Positions 38,564-46,484 of a stretch of 64,000 nt of DNA are shown here, in pieces. The notes beneath the pieces are model-generated. The model did no database searches. It was not told the origin of the DNA and saw only the letters and a list, made by a program, of their open reading frames with translations. Source of the stretch: Cocleimonas flava (GTDB lineage: Bacteria > Pseudomonadota > Gammaproteobacteria > Thiotrichales > Thiotrichaceae); assembly GCF_004339015.1 (NCBI RefSeq), contig NZ_SMFQ01000003.1:248001-312000 (forward strand), given 5' to 3'. Position numbers and translations under genes: made by a program. Every line of letters begins with the position of its first letter. The first letter of the stretch is position 1.

Positions 38564-38607
38564 TTTTACTACTCTACTCCATTAATTTTTACAATTAATG
38601 ACTAAAT

Positions 38608-38641
38608 GCTGGGTACAGGCTTAAACCTTACCCAGCTTTTT
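38608..38641 (+). terminator. Partial terminator between binding protein and permeases
   Basis: GCTGGGTA pairs with TACCCAGC (8 bp), with an inner AGG/CCT extension across a one-base bulge, followed by five T. It lies between the binding-protein gene and the permease genes that complete the transporter, so partial readthrough is expected, giving an excess of binding protein. Confidence 0.88.
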
Positions 38642-38673
38642 ATTAACTACACTAATAATATCCGCGCCCTACT

Positions 38674-39654
38674 ATGCTGCAATTTTTGCTTAAACGTTTT
38701 TTACAAGCCATCGTTGTGATGCTAATCATTAGCCTCCTGAGTTTTTCTATTAAAGATAAATTAGGTGACCCGTTACGAGAAATGACAGGACAGTCAGTTT
38801 CGGAAGCAGAAAGAGAAGTCATGCGTGATGAAATGGGATTGAATGACCCATTCCTAGTCCAGTATGGACGCTTTATCAAAGATGCACTGCACGGTGATTT
38901 AGGGACATCCTATTTCCATAAATTACCGACCATGACAGTAATCTTAAAGAAATTACCCGCGACACTGGAACTTACCTTTGCAGCGTCGCTCATTATTATT
39001 TTTCTCTCTATTCCACTGGGTGTTTTTTCCGCCATCAAACCCAAACACTGGTTTAGTAAATTTATTATGGCGGTGAGTATCGTGGGCATATCTATACCTG
39101 TGTTCCTTACGGCACTTGCCCTAATCTACATATTCTCCGTTAAACTCGGCTGGATGCCATCTTTTGGCCGTGGCGAAACCGTTCACCTGTTTGGATATTG
39201 GGAAACGAATTTCCTCACCAAAGACGGTATTCTGCATATCATCATGCCAGCTATCGCCTTGTCATCCATCATGTTGCCGCTGTTTATTCGCTTGGTCAGA
39301 GCCGAAATGCTCGAAGTGTTAAGTTCTGAATACGTCAAATTTGCCAAGGCAAAAGGCCTGAAGGCAGGCAAAATTTATTTCAAACATGCCTTAAAAAATA
39401 CCATGTTACCTGTGATAACGGTTGGTGGTGTTCAAATCGGCATTATGGTTGCTTATACGATTCTGACAGAATCAGTGTTTCAATGGCCGGGTATGGGCTT
39501 TATGTTTTTAGAGGCGGTAAATCGTTCTGATATTCCCCTGATCGTCGCTTACATCATGTTTGTAGGCTTTCTATTTGTTGTTGTTAATACGCTGGTGGAT
39601 TTACTCTACGGCGTCATCAACCCAACGGTTAATTTATTGGGTAAAAGTAAATAA
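38674..39654 (+). CDS. Peptide ABC transporter permease, DppB type
   Basis: This 326-residue inner-membrane protein has about six helices. The N-terminus (LLKRFLQAIVVMLIISLLSFSI) and the D-x-x-x-R-E-Q-like LGDPLREMTG segment are typical of DppB/OppB, as is the EAA-type loop around EYVKFAKAKGLKAGKIYFKHALKNTMLPVIT. The stop overlaps the next ATG by one base (TAATG), so the two permeases are translationally coupled. Confidence 0.93.
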   Translation: MLQFLLKRFLQAIVVMLIISLLSFSIKDKLGDPLREMTGQSVSEAEREVMRDEMGLNDPFLVQYGRFIKDALHGDLGTSYFHKLPTMTVILKKLPATLELTFAASLIIIFLSIPLGVFSAIKPKHWFSKFIMAVSIVGISIPVFLTALALIYIFSVKLGWMPSFGRGETVHLFGYWETNFLTKDGILHIIMPAIALSSIMLPLFIRLVRAEMLEVLSSEYVKFAKAKGLKAGKIYFKHALKNTMLPVITVGGVQIGIMVAYTILTESVFQWPGMGFMFLEAVNRSDIPLIVAYIMFVGFLFVVVNTLVDLLYGVINPTVNLLGKSK

Positions 39655-40592
39655 TGAATAATACGACCAACAAAAACACAAAGTTTCAGCGCTTTCTGGC
39701 CTCTGATTTTTTCTATCATTTTAAACGCGATAAACTGGCAATCATCAGTTCTATCATTTTTCTGATACTGATTTTACTCGCGATACTTTCGCCTTTAGTA
39801 GCGCCTTATAACCCTTACGATTTACAGATTCTGGATATCATGGATTCGGAATTACCTCCCGTTTGGCAACAAGGTGGTGATCCACGATTCCTCTTAGGTA
39901 CAGACGATCAAGGCCGAGATCTATGGAGCACCATACTTTATGGAATGCGTGTTTCTTTGATGATTGGCATTCTTGCGGTGTTATTACAGGGAGTCATCGG
40001 AATTACGATTGGTCTTGTTGCCGGTTATGTCGGCGGTAGAACAGATAATTTACTAATGCGTATTGCAGATGTGCAGTTGTCTTTTTCTACTTTGATGGTT
40101 GCCATTATTATTCTGGCTATCGTTCAAAGCGCCTTTGGTAGCGATGCGTTTAATCAATGGGCTATGGTAATACTGATTTTGATCATTGGTCTCGCAGAGT
40201 GGCCACAAATCGCCAGAACGGTTCGTTCCAGTGTGCTCGCAGAAAAGGAAAAAGAATACGTAGATGCCGCTAAAGTGATGGGTTTCAGTCCAATCAGAAT
40301 CATGTTCAAACACATTCTGCCTAACTGCCTCTCGCCAATATTTGTAATCTCAACGGTGCAGATTGCCAATGCGATTATTACCGAAGCCAGCCTTTCATTC
40401 CTTGGGTTAGGAATGCCGGTAACCGAACCCAGCCTTGGATCGTTGATCAGTATTGGGAAGCAATATTTGTTTTCAGGATCATGGTGGATCACCTTGATAC
40501 CTGGCGCCTTTTTAATCCTACTGGTAATCGTAATTAATCTGCTAGGTGACTTCTTACGAGATACCTTTAACCCAAAGCTTTATAAAGATTAA
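39654..40592 (+). CDS. Peptide ABC transporter permease, DppC type
   Basis: This 312-residue inner-membrane protein begins with the DppC/OppC-type N-terminus (FKRDKLAIISSIIFLILILLAILSPLVAPYNPY). It carries LGTDDQGRDLWSTILYGMRVSL and the EAA loop (EKEYVDAAKVMGFSPIRIMFKHILPNCLSPIFV). Forms the heterodimeric channel with the DppB-type protein. It is the last gene of the cluster; a perfect 30-bp palindrome starts 8 bases after the stop. Confidence 0.93.
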   Translation: MNNTTNKNTKFQRFLASDFFYHFKRDKLAIISSIIFLILILLAILSPLVAPYNPYDLQILDIMDSELPPVWQQGGDPRFLLGTDDQGRDLWSTILYGMRVSLMIGILAVLLQGVIGITIGLVAGYVGGRTDNLLMRIADVQLSFSTLMVAIIILAIVQSAFGSDAFNQWAMVILILIIGLAEWPQIARTVRSSVLAEKEKEYVDAAKVMGFSPIRIMFKHILPNCLSPIFVISTVQIANAIITEASLSFLGLGMPVTEPSLGSLISIGKQYLFSGSWWITLIPGAFLILLVIVINLLGDFLRDTFNPKLYKD

Positions 40593-40600
40593 ACGTTAGA

Positions 40601-40630
40601 TTCTATAAGTCTCTATAGAGACTTATAGAA
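40601..40630. repeat. Perfect 30-bp palindrome
   Basis: TTCTATAAGTCTCTA is followed immediately by its exact reverse complement, with no spacer. It lies between the DppC-type permease and the convergent lipoprotein gene. In RNA a loop of about 4 bases would leave a 13-bp stem; in DNA it could bind a dimeric regulator or act as a cruciform. No T-run follows. Confidence 0.95.
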
Positions 40631-40685
40631 AGTGATTAATAGCAGAAAATAGATAAAGTCAATGTCAAAACCAAAGACTTAAACT

Positions 40686-41213
40686 CTATTTTCCACCCCC
40701 CCGGTTATGGGCGGTTTTTTTAAAGAAGTTCGATGGTCTTCTATCACCAGAAGAACTGGCTCTGTTTCGATTAGAATTTGACGCACGGTTACGATGGCTG
40801 TGATTGCGCTTTACACCACCAGTTCTCATCTTATGAGGCTGTCCACCTTTGACTCTATTTGGATGCCCGTTACGTACACGGTTCGGGTTGCCACCTCGCA
40901 CTCGATTTGGCTGTCCATTTTTCACACGATTATGATTACGCTTAACCTGGTTACGATTGCGGTGTTTATTGTAGTTCTTATTTTTGTGTCCGTGATAACG
41001 AGTCGTGTAAGAACGCGTATAACGATTCGGGTATCGGTTAAAGTAATATGGATCGTAACCGATATAATCGTAATCAGAATAATACGTATCGTAATACGGA
41101 CGATAATAAGTAGACGAACCAGAGGTAACATATCCAGCTTCTGAATACGGGGGTGCAGAGGTACAACCATTAACGAGAAATGCAAAAATAACTACTATGC
41201 CGAGCTTATACAT
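40686..41213 (-). CDS. Arg/Asn-rich lipoprotein with octapeptide repeats
   Basis: The ATG at 41213 is chosen because AAGGA (41226-41222) lies 8 bases upstream; in-frame ATGs at 41237 and 41220 lack such a site. It gives 175 residues. A hydrophobic stretch ends in LVNGC, a lipobox, so the protein is lipid-anchored. The mature part is Tyr-rich (YYRPYYDTYYSDYDYIGYDPYYFNRYP), then strongly basic with four octapeptides N-R-V-[KR]-[NG]-G-[QNH]-P followed by HKMRTGG. The last 11 residues come from the dispersed repeat element. The function is unknown; binding to an anionic polymer such as peptidoglycan, LPS or nucleic acid would fit the charge. Confidence 0.7.
   Translation of the reverse strand: MYKLGIVVIFAFLVNGCTSAPPYSEAGYVTSGSSTYYRPYYDTYYSDYDYIGYDPYYFNRYPNRYTRSYTTRYHGHKNKNYNKHRNRNQVKRNHNRVKNGQPNRVRGGNPNRVRNGHPNRVKGGQPHKMRTGGVKRNHSHRNRASNSNRNRASSSGDRRPSNFFKKTAHNRGGGK
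40690..40721 (+). repeat. Dispersed element, copy 10 (CGGTTATGGG variant) overlapping lipoprotein 3' end
   Basis: TTCCACCCCCCCGGTTATGG followed by GCGGTTTTTTT. The loop differs from the TACTT consensus. In sense orientation after the permeases, it is simultaneously the last codons (K-K-T-A-H-N-R-G-G-G-K-stop) of the convergent lipoprotein gene. Confidence 0.75.
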
Positions 41214-41356
41214 TTTATCCATCCTTGGGGGCTTCATGGAATTTTATAACTTGAATATTGATTTAAGTATCTAAAATTAAACAATATTTACCTTAGTATA
41301 GTTAAATATACGCGCGGAATACGGTTTTGGATTGTAATTTTATGTAAAGTCACTCA

Positions 41357-41424
41357 TCTGTTTACTAGCATCCTCTGTTTACTAGCATCCTCTGTTTATT
41401 AGCACCCTCTGTTTATTAGCACCC
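41357..41424 (+). repeat. 17-bp tandem repeat, four copies
   Basis: Units TCTGTTTAYTAGCAYCC at 41357, 41374, 41391 and 41408; the first two and last two are identical pairs. A degenerate fifth unit (TCGATTTATATCACCCC) runs into the dispersed element at 41433, so the array may have arisen from the left edge of that element. Confidence 0.93.
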
Positions 41425-41432
41425 TCGATTTA

Positions 41433-41462
41433 TATCACCCCCCTACTTACAGGCATTTTTTT
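41433..41462 (+). repeat. Dispersed CCCCCCTACTT element, copy 11, forming the 3' end of bioA
   Basis: TATCACCCCCCTACTTACAG followed by GCATTTTTTT. Read on the minus strand, the A-run and following bases are the final codons of bioA (K-N-A-C-K-stop). Antisense to the flanking genes, both of which are on the minus strand. Confidence 0.83.
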
Positions 41463-42759
41463 CTTTTTGCCATTCACTAAGCACGTCATATATGGCAGAA
41501 GTCAAAACTCTAAGCTCAGCCGATTCCATAATGTAAGCTGGCATCAAATACACCAATTTACCAAATGGTCTTAACCAAACGCCTTTTTCTGTAAAGCGTG
41601 GTTGTGACCATGTTGTATCTAACGGATCATGCAATTCAACGACACCAATCGCCCCTTTAACCCGGACTTCTTTTACACAGTCTAATTGAATACAAAGCGA
41701 TAGTTCGGCTTTAAGTTGTGCTGATATCGCTTTAACTCTATCTTGCCATGGTGAGCTTAATAACAGCTCAATACTGGCATTAGCGACGCTACAAGCGAGT
41801 GGGTTGCCCATAAAGGTTGGGCCGTGCATTAATAGACCTTTGCCGTCTGCTTCGATGCCATCAACTACTTTACGGGATGTTAGTGTGGCGGCTAATGTCA
41901 TCGTGCCTCCTGTAAGTGCTTTACCCACGGTTAAAATATCGGGTTGGATATTGGCTTGCTCGTAAGCAAATAGCGTTCCAGTTCGACCGAAGCCCGTAGC
42001 AATTTCATCGAGAATTAATAACACGTCGTATTGGTCGCAGAGTTGTCGAACAGCTTGTAAATATTCCACGTGATAGAAACGCATCCCACCCGCGTTTTGT
42101 ACCATGGGTTCTATGATTACTGCAGCTATCTGTTTATGATTTTGTTCGAGCTTGGTTTTGAAGTCATTGATGAATTCAGGCTTCCAGATAACTTCTTCGC
42201 CACTTTCGGTTAAAGTCTGCGGCGCTTCGGCAAAGATGTGTTGAGGTAATACGCCTGTAAACATTTCGTGCATGCCATTAACGGGATCACACACTGCCAT
42301 GCCACCAAAGGTATCGCCATAGTAACCGTTTCTTGCAGTAAGTAGCTTGGTTTTTTGCGTTTGGCCTTGGGCAAAACAATATTGAAGCGCCATTTTTATA
42401 GCGACTTCCACCGCGACTGAGCCAGAATCTGCCAGAAAAACATGTTGTAAATTGGCACAGGTGATATCGACAAGTTTTTTGCCTAATGTCACCGCAGGTT
42501 CGTGGGTCAAACCGCCAAACATAACGTGCGACATTTTTTGGCTTTGATCAATGATCGCCTGATTCAAAACAGGATGATTGTAACCATGGATGGTTGACCA
42601 CCACGACGACATGCCATCGATGAGTTTTCTTCCATCAGTCAATTCAAGGCGAACACCTTGTGCAGAAGCGACCGAAAGTACGGGGGTGGGTTTAGAAAAA
42701 CTCGAATAAGGATGCCATAGGTGTTTGGCATCGAGTGCTAAAATTTCTTCCTGATTCAT
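41443..42759 (-). CDS. bioA: Adenosylmethionine-8-amino-7-oxononanoate aminotransferase
   Basis: This 438-residue PLP enzyme of biotin synthesis uses S-adenosylmethionine as amino donor to make 7,8-diaminopelargonate. The N-terminal LWHPYSSFSKP, the DGMSSWWSTIHGYNHP segment, LLILDEIATGFGRTG and the PLP-lysine region ILTVGKALTGGTM are diagnostic. It stands alone; no bioBFCD genes are adjacent. The normal C-terminus is extended or replaced by a short tail (E-K-N-A-C-K) encoded by the dispersed repeat. Confidence 0.96.
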   Translation of the reverse strand: MNQEEILALDAKHLWHPYSSFSKPTPVLSVASAQGVRLELTDGRKLIDGMSSWWSTIHGYNHPVLNQAIIDQSQKMSHVMFGGLTHEPAVTLGKKLVDITCANLQHVFLADSGSVAVEVAIKMALQYCFAQGQTQKTKLLTARNGYYGDTFGGMAVCDPVNGMHEMFTGVLPQHIFAEAPQTLTESGEEVIWKPEFINDFKTKLEQNHKQIAAVIIEPMVQNAGGMRFYHVEYLQAVRQLCDQYDVLLILDEIATGFGRTGTLFAYEQANIQPDILTVGKALTGGTMTLAATLTSRKVVDGIEADGKGLLMHGPTFMGNPLACSVANASIELLLSSPWQDRVKAISAQLKAELSLCIQLDCVKEVRVKGAIGVVELHDPLDTTWSQPRFTEKGVWLRPFGKLVYLMPAYIMESAELRVLTSAIYDVLSEWQKEKNACK

Positions 42760-42855
42760 GCGTGAAACTCATATCATTTGATAGGAGATTATCTCACAGG
42801 GTGTTTCGTTATGTCTCTTATCTAAAGCAATTATCTAGCATCGCTTAGATACACA

Positions 42856-43296
42856 TTAAGATTTTTTCGCTGCATCTTGCATAGCTTCTGAAATAGCATA
42901 ACCATAGGCACAGTCTACTTCCATACGTACTTTCAGCAATCCATTCGGTGAATCATCCGACATAATAACGGCAAGCGGGGTGTTTTTACGAAAACGTCGG
43001 TGTGGTTTGCGTAACCACATTAAACGCATTTTATCGCTAAAGGGAAAAGTGGTGCGAAGCGCATCAGCAATGCCAATAATATGATCAATTCGGATCATCA
43101 GTTCACTGCTTTCCGGGAAAACTCTTTCTCCCATACGAAACCCCTGGATATGACGACTTTTGACAAGATCTCCCAAACCAAGAACTGCCAACATCTGCTC
43201 AGTTGAAAGCTGCCAACCATCCAGATAACTAATCACACCTTGGGTTAATTGCAACATCTCATCGTTTGAATAATCACTGTAGGTTTTTTGCGCCAT
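42856..43296 (-). CDS. ParS/MbcA/Xre-type toxin-binding domain (DUF2384-like) protein
   Basis: This 146-residue protein has an N-terminal helical region (LTQGVISYLDGWQLSTEQMLAVLGL) resembling the Xre-like part of MbcA/ParS antitoxins, and a C-terminal MRLMWLRKPHRRFRKNTPLAVIMS segment matching the DUF2384 W-L-x-x-P-x-x-x-F-x-x-x-T-P-L pattern. Such domains usually neutralise RES toxins, but the partner upstream does not look like RES. The ATG overlaps the stop of that gene, so the two are coupled. Its role may lie outside toxin-antitoxin biology. Confidence 0.7.
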   Translation of the reverse strand: MAQKTYSDYSNDEMLQLTQGVISYLDGWQLSTEQMLAVLGLGDLVKSRHIQGFRMGERVFPESSELMIRIDHIIGIADALRTTFPFSDKMRLMWLRKPHRRFRKNTPLAVIMSDDSPNGLLKVRMEVDCAYGYAISEAMQDAAKKS

Positions 43297-43703
43297 TATT
43301 CAAAACCTTCTTCACTAGGATCTATTTCATAACGGTTTATTTTTTTTCTGGTTTTTGCTGGCTTTGCTTTTGCTGACTGTTCTTTTGATGGCTGTGCACT
43401 AGAAGACTGTACTTTAGTTGTAGTAATCTTTAAAGAATCCAGAGATACAACATTAGATGTCACTGCCTCATCTGTAAAATGTGGTTTTTCATTCAATTCA
43501 ATACCCGCCTCTTTGGCAATCTCTTGCTCGCGCGCAGCAATCAATCCAAAACACATTTTTATGTCTTCAATAGTAGCTTCGGTGAGTGGCGATTTAATGG
43601 CAGAACTGGATGGTGTAACATCTTTGACAATGCTGGATAGCGTTTTACGCATAGCTACCAGTACGCGTTTCTCCTTGGTGAAGTGTTCCACTTCCTCAGA
43701 CAT
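43296..43703 (-). CDS. Small charged protein coupled to the ParS/MbcA-like gene
   Basis: This 135-residue protein has no signal peptide. The N-terminal half is helical and conserved in appearance (EKRVLVAMRKTLSSIVKDVTP, then LTEATIEDIKMCFGLIAAREQEIAKEAG); the C-terminal half is a Ser/Lys/Ala-rich disordered tail. Short proteins of this kind are sometimes annotated as segregation/condensation protein A-like in gammaproteobacteria; I treat that as unproven. It is translationally coupled to the ParS/MbcA-like gene. Confidence 0.6.
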   Translation of the reverse strand: MSEEVEHFTKEKRVLVAMRKTLSSIVKDVTPSSSAIKSPLTEATIEDIKMCFGLIAAREQEIAKEAGIELNEKPHFTDEAVTSNVVSLDSLKITTTKVQSSSAQPSKEQSAKAKPAKTRKKINRYEIDPSEEGFE

Positions 43704-43929
43704 AATATTTCCAGATTATTCAGTTATCATTATCTTACTTATTTTAAGATTGCCTGCATATATCCCTTAATTTATATCTTTGGTTTTAATGAAGGGCAAC
43801 CATAAAGCGCAATCTATGTTGCAACATAAAAAGCAACAATAGAATCTATTGCTTAAGAGAAGTGTTCAAGCACTATCTGATTGACTACACTACGATGACT
43901 AATTTACTAAAATCGAGTTACTCAAGTTT

Positions 43930-44979
43930 ATGCGCCCTGCTTTGTTAAACACTGTATTAGATAAAGAATTTATAGGAGCACAGGATGGCAGTCATACACC
44001 TGTGATGTTATGGGGTCCTCCGGGAGTAGGTAAATCTGATTTGATTGCGCAAATTGGTAAACGCCAAAACGTTTCAGTAATCGATATACGTTTGTCTCAA
44101 ATGGAACCCAGTGACCTTCGCGGCATACCTTTTCGTGATGATTTAAGTGGTAACGTCGAATGGGCAATTCCTTCGATGTTACCGAGTATAGAGAAACATG
44201 GTGAAAAAGGGATTTTGTTTCTGGATGAAATTACTTCTGCCGTACCGAGTGTTTCTGCAGCAGCTTATCAGCTGATTTTGGATAGACGATTAGGTGAATA
44301 CGAAGTACCCGAAGGCTGGGCTATTTTTGCTGCCGGCAACCGCCAAGGCGATCGCGGTGTGACGTACACCATGCCTTCACCACTAGCGAATCGCTTCTCT
44401 CACTATGAAGTGGATGTAAATCTGGATGATTGGGTTGCCTGGGCATACAAAAATGACATCAGTGAAAAAATCATCGCCTTTTTACGCTTTCGCCCAGAGT
44501 TATTATTTGATTTTGACCCGGCACATAACCCCGTTGCATTTCCATCACCACGTTCCTGGCAGTTTGCAAATAATGCGTTGATTAAGTTTTCAGACTCACC
44601 TCAAGTACTGCTCGGCACCTTACAAGCCTGTGTTGGCCCTGCTGCTGGCATCGAGTTAAAAGCATTTATCGACAGTATGGATCAGATGCCAGACCTTGAT
44701 GCTATTTTAACGGGAGAAGACGTTAAAGCACCAAAGGAAATCGATCTACAATACGCGGTCGCTAGTGCTTTAGTGGGTCGAGCAATCAAAGCAAAAGAGA
44801 GCGGTAATGCCTCTGAAGTCTTTGGCAATATATTAAATTACGCCAAAGCCTTCAGACAAAAAGAAATGGGCGTGATGCTGGTATCCGATATGTTACGCGC
44901 AGTCGGCGATGAATTATTTTCAGTTCCTGAATTTAGTCAATGGGCAAGTTCGATTGGCGATATTATGCTGTACGATTAA
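43930..44979 (+). CDS. MoxR-family AAA ATPase
   Basis: This 349-residue protein has Walker A GPPGVGKSD, Walker B GILFLDEIT and a sensor segment FAAGNRQGDRGVTYTMPSPLANRF. It belongs to the MoxR-like AAA group, chaperone ATPases that usually act with a VWA-domain partner. The following gene encodes exactly such a partner and starts 12 bases after this stop. The protein target of the pair is unknown. Confidence 0.9.
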   Translation: MRPALLNTVLDKEFIGAQDGSHTPVMLWGPPGVGKSDLIAQIGKRQNVSVIDIRLSQMEPSDLRGIPFRDDLSGNVEWAIPSMLPSIEKHGEKGILFLDEITSAVPSVSAAAYQLILDRRLGEYEVPEGWAIFAAGNRQGDRGVTYTMPSPLANRFSHYEVDVNLDDWVAWAYKNDISEKIIAFLRFRPELLFDFDPAHNPVAFPSPRSWQFANNALIKFSDSPQVLLGTLQACVGPAAGIELKAFIDSMDQMPDLDAILTGEDVKAPKEIDLQYAVASALVGRAIKAKESGNASEVFGNILNYAKAFRQKEMGVMLVSDMLRAVGDELFSVPEFSQWASSIGDIMLYD

Positions 44980-44990
44980 GCAATTTAAAC

Positions 44991-46295
44991 ATGGAAGATC
45001 ACGACCTACAGTCAATTGTAAACAAACTTAGTGCAGCTCGTACTAAATTAATTCTCGACAAGCCATTTCTTGGCGCTCTGGTGTTGCGCTTACCTCTACA
45101 GGCGGCTGATCCTGCATGGTGTGCCACCACAGGAACAGATGCACGCAAGTTCTATTACAACCCTGATTTTATTGATGCTTTAAACCCTGCTGAAACACAA
45201 TTCATTCTCGCACATGAAGCATTACACTGCGCACTGTCACATTTCGCGCGCCGTGCACATCGTATCAAACATCGCTGGGATCTCGCCTGTGATTATGCGA
45301 TCAATCCTATTCTATTAGCCGAAGGTCTCATACCTCCACCTGGTATTCTGCATCTTAAAGAATACGAAGGGATGACGGCGGAAGAAATTTATCCTTTGAT
45401 AGACGATAACGATATGAGCGATACGCTCGATCAACATCTATATGACAAAGAAGATCAGTTTAGTGAAGGTGGTCAAGACAGCAGCGATAACCCACTAGAT
45501 CACACAGAGGAAGGTACAAAGCCGCCAGAAGAGAAATCGACTCAGGATAAGTCTGGCGGCGGAAGTTCAGGTGATAAAGATAAAGACCCAGAAGGAAGCG
45601 GCCAACAGGAATTTGATGAAAATGCAGGAGGTGCTGAAGCGCCACCACCGCCATTAGATCAGCAAGAAGCTGAAGAACTCAGTATTCAATGGCAGCAACG
45701 CATGGCAGGTGCTGCGCAACAAGCGCAACAGGCAGGTAAATTAAGTGGGGTGATGAAACGTCTGGTTGAAACATTATTGCAACCAAACTTACCGTGGCGC
45801 ATGTTACTCGCGAGATACATGACAGCGATGGCGCGTGATGATTATAGCTATACACGACCTTCAACACGTCGTGGTGATCCTGCTATTTTTCCAACCTTGC
45901 GCAGTTCAGAGATCAATGTATTAGTTGCACTAGACGTGAGCGGTTCTGTCAGCGATAAAGAACTACTCGAATGCCTCTCTGAAATTAATGCCATTAAAGG
46001 TCAAATGCGCGCGAAAATAACACTGATAGCATGTGATTCAGCTATTGCAGATGGCTTTCCAAGAGTCTTTGAACCGTGGGAAGAAGTCACCTTGCCAGAC
46101 ACCATAGCTGGTGGTGGTTCTACAGATTTTAGACCAGTATTTAATTGGGCACATCAGCAAGATAACCAACCGGGTTGCGTGGTTTATTTCACCGATGCAC
46201 AGGGTAGCTTTCCTACTGAGCCTAATTACCCTGTTGTATGGTTAGTTAAAGGCAAAGGCGAAGTTCCCTGGGGGCAACGCGTTCAATTAAACTAA
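44991..46295 (+). CDS. VWA-like protein with metallopeptidase-like N-terminal domain (DUF2201)
   Basis: This 434-residue cytoplasmic protein starts at the ATG at 44991; a longer in-frame start at 44940 would overlap the ATPase gene. The N-terminal domain contains FILAHEALHCALSHFARRAHRIKHRWDLACDYAIN, an H-E-x-x-H-like zinc motif typical of DUF2201. A low-complexity acidic and Gly/Ser-rich linker (about 160-245) leads to a VWA-like domain with VLVALDVSGSVSDKEL (MIDAS D-x-S-x-S). It is the partner of the MoxR ATPase upstream. Confidence 0.87.
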   Translation: MEDHDLQSIVNKLSAARTKLILDKPFLGALVLRLPLQAADPAWCATTGTDARKFYYNPDFIDALNPAETQFILAHEALHCALSHFARRAHRIKHRWDLACDYAINPILLAEGLIPPPGILHLKEYEGMTAEEIYPLIDDNDMSDTLDQHLYDKEDQFSEGGQDSSDNPLDHTEEGTKPPEEKSTQDKSGGGSSGDKDKDPEGSGQQEFDENAGGAEAPPPPLDQQEAEELSIQWQQRMAGAAQQAQQAGKLSGVMKRLVETLLQPNLPWRMLLARYMTAMARDDYSYTRPSTRRGDPAIFPTLRSSEINVLVALDVSGSVSDKELLECLSEINAIKGQMRAKITLIACDSAIADGFPRVFEPWEEVTLPDTIAGGGSTDFRPVFNWAHQQDNQPGCVVYFTDAQGSFPTEPNYPVVWLVKGKGEVPWGQRVQLN

Positions 46296-46484
46296 TTAAT
46301 ACACCTACGTCCCTATTAGTCTCTATTAATAGGCGATTTACTTGACTTAAGTTAAATTGAAATAGTGTACTTCTGTTATATTGAATGAATTATTTTAGTG
46401 ATATTAAAAGATATTAGTTAAAACGTTGATTACAAAAAAATAACACTAATAATTCATCCAAGACCTTTCAAGAAGGAGGAGCGC

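Noticed and set aside
42856-43703. Toxin-antitoxin module
   Set aside because: Only an antitoxin-like domain is seen and the partner has no RES or other toxin motif.
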